Below, piece by piece: positions 22,436 to 30,756 of a stretch of 64,000 nt of DNA (the first letter of the stretch is position 1; every line of letters begins with the position of its first letter). This stretch comes from Palsa-1150 sp964531095. Lineage in GTDB: Bacteria > Myxococcota_A > Polyangia > Polyangiales > Polyangiaceae. Location: contig CAZHED010000018.1 of the NCBI GenBank assembly GCA_964531095.1, positions 36,235 through 100,234 on the forward strand. The letters are read 5' to 3'. The translations under genes and the position numbers were made by a program. The notes below the pieces were generated by a model. It searched no databases. It saw nothing but the letters and a program-made list of their open reading frames with translations, and was not told the origin of the DNA.

Positions 22436-22876
22436 CTACGGCGCGTCCGGCGGTTCGCCTCGCGTCGACTGCGAAGGCGGCGCCCATCGCCACATCACAA
22501 AGAGAAGCCAACCGGCCGACACCAGCCCGGCGGCCCAGAACCGCATACCCCATCGGTACCCGCGAGTGTCATGCATCGCGACCTGGCGCACTTGCTCATC
22601 CACAGCCAACGAATCGGGCACCCGGTCTGCGGAGACAAACGCGCGCTCCATCGCGACCGCGCACCACACCCCGAGGCCGATCGGCACGAGAGCGACGAGG
22701 CTTGTCCACAGGGGGGCCGGCGTCCGTCGCAGCAGCCAGACGATCCAGACCATGAGCCCGCCGAGCGCAGCCGCGAAGACGACGACCATCTTCCGGAGAA
22801 TCGGGCGGGAAAGCCGCTCGAGCCAACCAAAAAAACGCGCCCGGACGACTCGCATCGTCCGGGCGCGGTGGGCCAT
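22436..22876 (-). CDS. Hypothetical membrane protein (start uncertain)
   Basis: A 146-residue protein with three hydrophobic segments: VVVFAAALGGLMVWIVWLL, a second around WTSLVALVPIGLGVWCAVAM, and a C-terminal AAGLVSAGWLLFVMW. The first 29 residues are basic (RARTMRVVRARFFGW). No family recognised. The start is doubtful: codons 4 to 16 of this reading coincide with a 13-bp hairpin followed on the coding strand by a T7 run, the form of an intrinsic terminator. Either the true start is the ATG at 22789 (117 residues), or the hairpin attenuates the gene. It is convergent with the SRPBCC gene. Confidence 0.58.
   Translation of the reverse strand: MAHRARTMRVVRARFFGWLERLSRPILRKMVVVFAAALGGLMVWIVWLLRRTPAPLWTSLVALVPIGLGVWCAVAMERAFVSADRVPDSLAVDEQVRQVAMHDTRGYRWGMRFWAAGLVSAGWLLFVMWRWAPPSQSTRGEPPDAP
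22825..22867 (-). terminator. Intrinsic terminator-like hairpin with T-run (minus strand)
   Basis: The arms CGCGCCCGGACGA (22836-22848) and TCGTCCGGGCGCG (22855-22867) pair perfectly over 13 bp with a 6-nt loop. Read on the minus strand the hairpin is followed at once by seven T (22835-22829) and then GGTT. This is a textbook Rho-independent terminator for minus-strand transcription. It lies at the 5' end of an apparent minus-strand gene, so it would stop transcripts that begin in 22868-23386. It may be an attenuator. Confidence 0.75.
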
Positions 22877-23386
22877 GCGCTGTGGGGGAGGGGCTCACGC
22901 ACGGCCCTCAAGGTACGGTCGCCGGGCTTGCCGCTAGGAGGGAGACGGCACCGACGCCCCGCACACACTCAAAATTGTGTCCGGTTCGCTATTCGAGCAA
23001 GAGGGGTCCACATCTTTCTCCTTCGCGCGCCCTCTTGCTGATGTCCTGATGTCCTTCCGTGGGACAACCGACTCCTGACCTTTATTCCGATGCGCGTAAC
23101 GCGAGACCGATCTCGCCGAGACGCCGATCGCGCACGAGCTCGAGCGTTCTTCCGGCTGGCTCGCACAGCGTGCCGAAGCCTCGGACTCATTTTCGCGGAG
23201 ATCGTCAGGTTGGTTTGACTCGAACCGCGGCGCTCGTGCACCGTCTCGCGCTGCTTGCCCCGGCCGCGCGCAGCTGACGCGTCGGCGTGAGCCAATCGCA
23301 CCGCGCGCTCGCGGTGATCGTCGACGACCTCGACGACTGCGAGGCCCTTCGCGCGGGGCACGAACCCGTTTCCACGGAGGATTGAT
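22877..23386. other. 510-bp intergenic region, possible small-RNA or leader locus
   Basis: No convincing protein gene is seen; open frames here have no family resemblance and poor codon pattern. It contains a 9-bp inverted repeat, GCAAGAGGG at 22997-23005 with CCCTCTTGC at 23030-23038, and a short direct repeat GATGTCCT twice at about 23039-23056. Its left end borders the minus-strand terminator, and its right end carries the GGAGG ribosome-binding site of the beta-helix gene. A minus-strand untranslated RNA ending at the terminator is possible. Confidence 0.4.
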
Positions 23387-25081
23387 ATGCGAATCAAGAC
23401 ATTGGCGGGCCTTTCCGCGCTCGCGATGGTGTGCGTCACGACCGCGGCCTGGGGGTCGGACTTCTCGGTCGGGCCGAACGGCAGCGACAGCGCGGCCGGC
23501 GGGCCCACCGCGCCGTGGGCGACGGTCCAGCACGCGGTGGATGTGATGCAGCCCGGAGACACCGTTACCGTGGCCGACGGCTCGTATGCCGGCTTCTGGA
23601 TGAAGAACCGCCAGGGCGACGCCCAGCATCGCTTCACGATCCGCTCCCAGAACCCCCTCGGGGCGAAGATCACGGGACCGTCGCCCACCAGCAACGATCC
23701 CAACGACAGCGTGCAGCTCGTCAGCGTGAGCTTCGCCACGATCGACGGCTTCGACGTCACCGGCGCCCCCCGGGCCGGCATTTCGATCCGCACGTTCGGC
23801 GACGAGACGGGGGCCGACACGACCGACGACATCGTCCAGAACTGCCGCAGCCATGACAACGGCGCCGGCGTCACCGCGGGGCGGCACGACGGAGTCTTCA
23901 CGGGTTTTGCGCAGAACGTGCTCATCCAAGACAACGAGGTCGACGGCAACGCGGAGCACGGCATCTACGTCTCCAACTCGGCCGACAATCCGGTCGTGCG
24001 CGGCAACAAGTCTCATGACAACAAGGCGAACGGCCTGCAGATCAATGCGGACGGGTCGACCGGCGGCGACGGGGTCATCTCCCACTGGCTGATGGAGAAC
24101 AACGTCGTTTACGGCAACGGAGGCGCGGCGGCGATCAACCTCGACGGCGCGACGTTCGGTATCCTGCGCAACAACCTCGTATACGGGAACGCGAAGGGGG
24201 GCATCGCGCTCTTTATGGGCGACTCGGTCGAGGCGTCGCACGACAACGTCGTCGTCGGAAACACCGTCTATGACCCGTCGGGTACCCGATTCGCGGTCCA
24301 GATCGACAACGGCGCGGACAACAACGTCGTCTTCGACAACGTCTTCTGGTCGGCCGCATCGGGCATGGAGATCGGCACCGTGAACAACCTCAGCCACGAC
24401 TACAACGTGGTGTCGTCCTACTCGGGTGGGACGGCGAGCGCGCACGAGAGCTCTCCCCCGGCCGCGCAGCTTTTCGTCAACGCGGCCTCCAGCGACTACC
24501 ACCCGGGCGCCGCGCTGATCGGGCAGGGGATGGCAACGTACGGCGGCGCCACGGCGCCCGGCACGGACCTCGAAGGGAACGCGAGGCCCCAGACCGGCGC
24601 GTGCGACATCGGGTGCTACGAGCACGGCGGGACGGCGACGACCCCGACCGCGCATCCACCGACGACGCCAGACGCCGGCAACGGCGCCGGCGCGATGACC
24701 AACGGAGCGCGCGACGCAGCGGTCTCCGACGCCGCCGCGGCCTATCCTTCGTCGACCGAGGCGGGGACGCCGCCGTCCCCCGGTGTCGCCGACGCATCCG
24801 GCAACGACGCCGCCGTCATTCCATCGGGGGAGGGCGACGGCGATGCGCAGACCAGCGCACCCGTGAGCCCCGTACCGGGCGAGACCGACGCCGGAGTCGC
24901 GCCCGCCGTCGCGGACGACGCCTCGGTCGGGGCGGCCGGCGATCCCGCGGCGCCGGTCTGGGGAGCAGGCAACGCCCAGAGCGGAAATGGCTGCAGCGCG
25001 TCGCCTGGCCCGGCCGGCGCAGGGGGCACGGTCTTGCTGTCGCTGTCGATCGCCCTGCTCGCCATCCGACGACGGCGGTGA
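23387..25081 (+). CDS. Secreted right-handed beta-helix protein with MYXO-CTERM-like tail
   Basis: A 564-residue exported protein. A signal peptide (ending about TTAAWG) leads into a DUF1565/pectate-lyase-like start, SDFSVGPNGSDSAAGGPTAP and AVDVMQPGDTVTVADGSYAG. Then come parallel beta-helix rungs (residues 60-390), with repeated N-x-V and GNxxxxN ladders such as VLIQDNEVDGNAEHGIYVSN and NNLVYGNAKGGIALF. Residues 410-530 are an Ala/Asp/Pro-rich linker. The C-terminus, GNGCSASPGPAGAG, then hydrophobic LLSLSIALLAI and RRRR, has the Cys-Gly-hydrophobic-Arg form of MYXO-CTERM sorting signals, implying cleavage and lipid attachment at the cell surface. Likely a polysaccharide-active or adhesive surface protein; no catalytic residues can be assigned. 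Ribosome-binding site GGAGG. Confidence 0.88.
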   Translation: MRIKTLAGLSALAMVCVTTAAWGSDFSVGPNGSDSAAGGPTAPWATVQHAVDVMQPGDTVTVADGSYAGFWMKNRQGDAQHRFTIRSQNPLGAKITGPSPTSNDPNDSVQLVSVSFATIDGFDVTGAPRAGISIRTFGDETGADTTDDIVQNCRSHDNGAGVTAGRHDGVFTGFAQNVLIQDNEVDGNAEHGIYVSNSADNPVVRGNKSHDNKANGLQINADGSTGGDGVISHWLMENNVVYGNGGAAAINLDGATFGILRNNLVYGNAKGGIALFMGDSVEASHDNVVVGNTVYDPSGTRFAVQIDNGADNNVVFDNVFWSAASGMEIGTVNNLSHDYNVVSSYSGGTASAHESSPPAAQLFVNAASSDYHPGAALIGQGMATYGGATAPGTDLEGNARPQTGACDIGCYEHGGTATTPTAHPPTTPDAGNGAGAMTNGARDAAVSDAAAAYPSSTEAGTPPSPGVADASGNDAAVIPSGEGDGDAQTSAPVSPVPGETDAGVAPAVADDASVGAAGDPAAPVWGAGNAQSGNGCSASPGPAGAGGTVLLSLSIALLAIRRRR

Positions 25082-26281
25082 TCAGGGGATCCGGCGGACA
25101 TTCCCCGCGTCGATCGCTTCTGTGACGATGGCTCGGTCGACGTCGTCAGTGGCCGCAACGGCCTCGGCGACGTCGATCGCCCGCTCGCCACGCTGGATAC
25201 GGGTGCGCGCTTCGGCGTCGCCCGTGAGAAGGTCGAACGCGGGGACGTCGTCGCGAAACTCGTACTTGTCGGTGCGGAAGGCAAACCGGTTGGGCTCTTG
25301 CGCATGGGCGAGCGCGACGAGCGCGAGGTACGTCGCGAGCGGTCGAAAGGTCATGGGATCGGTCACGTGAACTTGCACGCCGCCGCACGGCTCGCGGGCG
25401 TGCTTGTGAAAGGTCGGCCGGAACGTGATTGGGCGCGCCCGCATCCCTGGTAGCGCGAGCGTGTGCAGCTCGTCGGCGAGGCGCACACCATCGATCCAGG
25501 GCGCGCCGACCAACTCGAAGGGGCGGGTCGTCCCGCGCCCCTCGGATAGATTCGTTCCTTCGATCAGGCAACCCCCGGGGTACACGAGCGCCGTCTCGTA
25601 ACTCGGCATGTTCGGCGACGGCATGACGAACGGCCTGTCCCAGGCTGTCGCGTGCCGATCGCGCTCGAGCCCGCGGACGCCGAGTACCCGCACGAGCTCT
25701 TGCGGAACGCGCTCGACCTCGGCCCGCCATGCGACGATTTCACCGAGGGTGAGCGCATGGCGCACGGGCATTGGCTCCAACCCCACGAACGAGCAGTGGT
25801 CGCGCGTTTGCCGGCGCCCCTCGATGCGCGTCTTGTCGCCCCCGAGCGGATTCGGCCGGTCGAGCACCAAGACCCTCACTCCGGCGCGGGCGCAAGCGCG
25901 CATCGCGAGCACCGCCGTCCAGACGAACGTGTAGTAGCGCGCACCGACGTCTTGCAGATCGATCACAAGCACGTCGACCGCCGCCAGATCTTCCGGCCGG
26001 GGCGAGAGGTCCTCGAATCGCTCGCCGTATAGACTGCGCACCGGCGTACCGAATGCGTCGCGGGCGTCGGCGATCCCGACCATGTCCTGCGCTTCGCCGC
26101 CGTAGCCGTGCTCCGGGCCGAAGACCATCGTTACGCGCGCTCCGATCGCGTCGAGCACGCGCCGCGCGTGAACCATCCGGCGATCCACCGACGCCGCGTG
26201 GGCGAGAAGTCCCACCCGCGCGGCACGCAGCTCTGCGCCCAGGGTCGAGTGGGTCGCCAGGCGATCGAGGCCAGTCCTCAT
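25082..26281 (-). CDS. namZ: Exo-beta-N-acetylmuramidase NamZ-like (DUF1343)
   Basis: A 399-residue protein of the DUF1343 family, whose characterised member NamZ removes terminal MurNAc from peptidoglycan fragments. Signatures: VFGPEHGYGGEAQDM near residue 54, VLVIDLQDVGARYYTFVW near 105, VLDRPNPLGGD, VMPSPNMPSYETALVYPGGC and LIEGTNLSEGRGTT. No signal peptide is evident, so it may be cytosolic and serve wall recycling. Catalytic roles of the Glu/His in GPEHG and of the NLSEGRGT segment are from family knowledge. The stop shares its edge with the stop of the beta-helix gene (convergent, 0 bp between them). The start is divergent from the sigma-54 activator with a 107-bp gap. Confidence 0.9.
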   Translation of the reverse strand: MRTGLDRLATHSTLGAELRAARVGLLAHAASVDRRMVHARRVLDAIGARVTMVFGPEHGYGGEAQDMVGIADARDAFGTPVRSLYGERFEDLSPRPEDLAAVDVLVIDLQDVGARYYTFVWTAVLAMRACARAGVRVLVLDRPNPLGGDKTRIEGRRQTRDHCSFVGLEPMPVRHALTLGEIVAWRAEVERVPQELVRVLGVRGLERDRHATAWDRPFVMPSPNMPSYETALVYPGGCLIEGTNLSEGRGTTRPFELVGAPWIDGVRLADELHTLALPGMRARPITFRPTFHKHAREPCGGVQVHVTDPMTFRPLATYLALVALAHAQEPNRFAFRTDKYEFRDDVPAFDLLTGDAEARTRIQRGERAIDVAEAVAATDDVDRAIVTEAIDAGNVRRIP

Positions 26282-26388
26282 CCGGGTCCGAGTGTAGACG
26301 CGCCTCGCAACGCTTTCACCGGTGACGGGCTCGAACTCGCTTTGTAGGCCATTTTCCCGTACCTTGTCGTGGAAGAGATTTCGTACCC

Positions 26389-27753
<1,365 letters not shown>

Positions 27754-27759
27754 AGGGGT

Positions 27760-28368
27760 ATGATGCGTGCCATGAGCGAGCGAACAATGGTCGCGGCTGT
27801 CGTGACGGCGAGCGCTTGGTGTCTGCTGGCGCTCGCCGCGTGCGGAGGGGGTTCCAAGCAAGCCGTGTCGCCGGAAACGTGCCCGGATGGGACCGTTCTC
27901 AGCGGAGACAGCTGCGTTCCGGAGGCGGCCGGCGACGCGAAGCCCGCCGCCGAACCGAAGGCCACCGGCACTGGGGATTCGCCGAAGGAACACGCGAAGC
28001 GCACAGCCGGATCCTCGCCAGGCACCGCCGGTGAAGTCGTCGAATCCGAGGTCAACGCGGGCTCGTACGACAAGGAAGCGGTGGAGGCGCAGCTCAGGCG
28101 CGCGGCGAAGCAGGTGCGAGCCAACTGCGGCGCCGCTTCGGACGAAGAGGGCGCGAAGACGGGCCCCTGGGGGGCGACGACGGCGACGATCGTCCTCGGG
28201 CGAAACGGCCATGTCCACGAGGTGACCGTTCCCGCACCCTATAGCGGGAAGCCCGTAGGCGATTGCGTCGTGAACTCGTTCCGGAAGATCCAGTACCCGC
28301 CGTACAACGCGGCGAGCGACGCGAGCGTCACCTGGGACATCCAGATCATCGAGCCGAAGCAGAAGTAG
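27760..28368 (+). CDS. Lipoprotein with TonB/AgmX-like C-terminal domain
   Basis: A roughly 200-residue predicted lipoprotein. A signal peptide with lipobox LALAACG (Cys near residue 28) is followed by CPDGTVLSGDSCVP, a small disulfide-like segment, and a charged linker. The C-terminal part (about 105-200) is AVEAQLRRAAKQVRANCGAA, ATIVLGRNGHVHEVTVPAPY and GDCVVNSFRKIQYPPY, the pattern of the TonB-C/AgmX-like domain frequent in myxobacterial envelope and gliding proteins. ATGs at 27760, 27763 and 27772 compete; AAGGGG best serves 27763. Only 6 bp after the regulator stop, so co-transcribed. The 3' end overlaps the convergent DUF885 gene by 23 bp. Confidence 0.82.
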   Translation: MMRAMSERTMVAAVVTASAWCLLALAACGGGSKQAVSPETCPDGTVLSGDSCVPEAAGDAKPAAEPKATGTGDSPKEHAKRTAGSSPGTAGEVVESEVNAGSYDKEAVEAQLRRAAKQVRANCGAASDEEGAKTGPWGATTATIVLGRNGHVHEVTVPAPYSGKPVGDCVVNSFRKIQYPPYNAASDASVTWDIQIIEPKQK

Positions 28369-30103
28369 CTCCGATTTCCCGGAGCACACGGGCACGCACG
28401 AGCGCGAGGGGCGGCGCACCGTGCGAGAGAAGCGCGTCGTGGAAGCGCTGCAACGAGAATTTGGCGCCGAGCTTGCGCATTGCTTCGTCGCGCAGCGACG
28501 CGATCTGAAGCTTGCCCAGGGTGTATGCGAAGTAACCGGGGTCGAACGTTCCCCGAACCGCCTGCTCATGGGCCGTCGGGGCGTCCTGATGGCAGTCGTC
28601 CACGAAACGCTTCGCGGCCTGCTCGACGGTCATCCCCTTCGTATGGATGCCGACCGACGCCGCGAAGCGGCAATTGCGGAGGAGCGCGCCCCGGCGCATC
28701 GCAAGCGCATTTCCCGGATCGTCTTTGCCGAAGCCCTGTTCGATCATCATCTGCTCGCCGTAGTGCGCCCAGCCCTCCACGAATGCGTAGTCGCCGAACG
28801 CCATTTGCACCCGCGTCGGAGCGCGCTCTTGCCAGCGCCCTTGCACGAAGTGCCCCGGATACACTTCGTGGATCGTCGTGCCGAGAAGGTCGCCGGTCGT
28901 CCCCAAATAGGCCTCGCGCTCCTTCTTGGGCCACGAGCGGTCGGGGATCGTGAGGTAATAGAAGGCGCTCTTGACCGACTCGAACGGACCGCTCATCTCG
29001 ATCGAAGCGGCGTTCCATCGCTTGTAGGGAGGCGTCTCGCGCACGGCCGCTTCATCGTCCGAGGCGAGACTAACGATACGGTGTGAAATGACGAACGCGC
29101 GGGCGTCTTGCATCATGTGCTCCGCCGTCGCGAAGTATTCGGCCTCTCTTGCGGGCTTGTCTTTCACTGTGGCGGCGAGGGCTTCGTACGCATTCTTGTT
29201 CGCCGCAAGATCGTCCTCGTTCATCCGCTCGAACTCGGCGAGCGGCGTCGTCAGCCCCTCCTGCACGCGCAAGAGCTTGGCGAAGCGACCGGCCCCCAAC
29301 ACGTGGCTTTGATCGCCATGGGCCGCTTCTCTTTTCAGATACCCCGCGAGATCGCTGGCCGCCGCGGCAAGCGCCTCGTTTGCGCGGGCAAATCGAGCGC
29401 GCTGCGCATCGTCACCGACCTTGCCCATGACCTTTGCGACGTCACCGCGCAGGTACGTCGCAAACCCGGCGAAGTTACGGGCGGCCACGTCGGCCACCGG
29501 AGCCGATAGCGGCGGTGCGAGGTTCTCGCGAATGTGCACGACCTCTTGCAGCGCCGCCTCCTCGTGGGCGAGCAAACGCTTCGCTCGCTCTTCGATCGGG
29601 GCATATGCGCGGTCGACGAATGTGTTCACGGAAAAGAGCGGCTCGTAGAACTGCGGGTACTTGCGGGGCGCATCGAGGTCCACGAGCCAGAACAGCGAAG
29701 TCCGCACCTGGCAGTCGAGCTCTGCGAGATCGAGCGCTTCATCATCGGAGAGGCCCGCGCGATCGACGCCGGCGAGATCGTCTGCGGCCTTGTTCAGCCT
29801 GGCGATCCGCGCCGCGAGCGCGTCGCTCGAAATCGGCGCGACCTTTCCGTCGTACTCGTGCAAGCCGAGATCGCGCGCGGTCGTGGGATCGTCGGCCAGA
29901 ACTTCACCCATGACCTCGTCGCGCAACGGGCCGAACACACCGACGTCCGGGGCCGGGGCGCGCGGGCCGACCTCCAGCGGCGCCGGCGGGGCGGGGACAA
30001 CGAGTCCCTGCGGGACGGCCGGTGCAGGCGCCGCCCTGCCGCACGCGCACACGATCGCGAGCGCCGCGAGCCCCATACGAATTCCAGCGCGTGGAGAAAT
30101 CAT
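28346..30103 (-). CDS. DUF885 family metallopeptidase-like lipoprotein
   Basis: A 585-residue protein of the DUF885 family, widespread proteins believed to be zinc metallopeptidases. H412 in TIHEVYPGHFVQ gives an HExxPGH-type motif, and EGWAHYGEQMM about 35 residues later offers the further Glu ligand. The N-terminus MGLAALAIVCACG is a signal with lipobox, so it is probably tethered in the periplasm. The final segment (FDPGYFAYTLGKLQIASLRD) is also typical of the family. Substrate unknown; peptides are likely. ATGs at 30103 and 30076 are possible. The gene is monocistronic, convergent with the AgmX-like lipoprotein (23-bp overlap of 3' ends). Confidence 0.9.
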   Translation of the reverse strand: MISPRAGIRMGLAALAIVCACGRAAPAPAVPQGLVVPAPPAPLEVGPRAPAPDVGVFGPLRDEVMGEVLADDPTTARDLGLHEYDGKVAPISSDALAARIARLNKAADDLAGVDRAGLSDDEALDLAELDCQVRTSLFWLVDLDAPRKYPQFYEPLFSVNTFVDRAYAPIEERAKRLLAHEEAALQEVVHIRENLAPPLSAPVADVAARNFAGFATYLRGDVAKVMGKVGDDAQRARFARANEALAAAASDLAGYLKREAAHGDQSHVLGAGRFAKLLRVQEGLTTPLAEFERMNEDDLAANKNAYEALAATVKDKPAREAEYFATAEHMMQDARAFVISHRIVSLASDDEAAVRETPPYKRWNAASIEMSGPFESVKSAFYYLTIPDRSWPKKEREAYLGTTGDLLGTTIHEVYPGHFVQGRWQERAPTRVQMAFGDYAFVEGWAHYGEQMMIEQGFGKDDPGNALAMRRGALLRNCRFAASVGIHTKGMTVEQAAKRFVDDCHQDAPTAHEQAVRGTFDPGYFAYTLGKLQIASLRDEAMRKLGAKFSLQRFHDALLSHGAPPLALVRARVLREIGATSASAR

Positions 30104-30180
30104 GGGCTCGTGACACTACCACCCGAGAGCATCCCGCTCGTTCCGATCCGATGGTTTCCTATGCGCCCTCCGGGGCCGGG

Positions 30181-30624
30181 CTACGCCAGCAGGGGTGCAT
30201 GCGCTCCGTCCAGCAGCCGCCAGAGCGCCGCGAACTCGGCGGCGATCGCGTCATGTGCCTCGACGCGCTCCAATGCGTCTTCCGCCTCGCCCGATGACAC
30301 GCCTCCCAGCAAACGCGTCAGGCGCTCGCGCGCGCTCCGTTCGGCGTCCATCGCCTGGCGCAAGATTTTGCGCTCGTGGGGCGCCAAACGGCCGATGGTT
30401 CGGGCGAGCAAGGTCTGCGGTTGGTCCATGAGCCCGGGGAGAAGTCGCGCCACCGCTTCGATGGCTTCGCCGATCGCGCGCAGATCGGTCGCTCGATCGC
30501 GTCTCGCGAGCCGGCACGCAGCGGACGCCCGTGCGTCACGCAGCAGCCGACGGGCGCGCTCGGCGCGCTCGCGAAGATCGCTCAGTGGGAGGTCGTAGAG
30601 GGTGACGAGCGGCGGTCTATTCAT
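30181..30624 (-). CDS. Hypothetical helical protein
   Basis: A 147-residue protein that I cannot assign. It is Arg/Ala/Leu-rich and almost wholly helical (LRERAERARRLLRDARASAA, AIGEAIEAVARLLPGLMDQP, EDALERVEAHDAIAAEFAAL), without signal peptide or membrane segments. Its start is an ATG at 30624 and no strong ribosome-binding site is apparent. It lies upstream of the DUF885 gene on the same strand with a 77-bp gap. It is a plausible gene by codon pattern, but the weak start keeps confidence moderate. Confidence 0.5.
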   Translation of the reverse strand: MNRPPLVTLYDLPLSDLRERAERARRLLRDARASAACRLARRDRATDLRAIGEAIEAVARLLPGLMDQPQTLLARTIGRLAPHERKILRQAMDAERSARERLTRLLGGVSSGEAEDALERVEAHDAIAAEFAALWRLLDGAHAPLLA

Positions 30625-30662
30625 GCCCACTGCGCTTGCAGTCCGGGTGCCGCGGTCTGGCC

Positions 30663-30689
30663 CCGTCTCTTTCCACGGGAAAGAGACGG
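30663..30689. terminator. Perfect 12-bp inverted repeat, possible terminator
   Basis: CCGTCTCTTTCC (30663-30674) and GGAAAGAGACGG (30678-30689) are exact complements around a 3-nt loop. It lies 68 bp past the stop of the large Cys-rich lipoprotein gene on the minus strand, in a non-coding gap of 132 bp. No T-run follows on either strand, so it is not a classical intrinsic terminator; it may stabilise the mRNA 3' end or be a protein-binding palindrome. Confidence 0.55.
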
Positions 30690-30756
30690 CGGTTCATGTC
30701 CTGGACGGACATTGCCACTGCCCGCGGACAGCTGCGTGGCCCGACCTCTCGCCCCG

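Noticed and set aside
22934..24655. 573-codon minus-strand open frame opposite the beta-helix gene
   Set aside because: Arg/Val-rich low-quality translation; the plus strand has signal peptide, beta-helix ladder and sorting tail.
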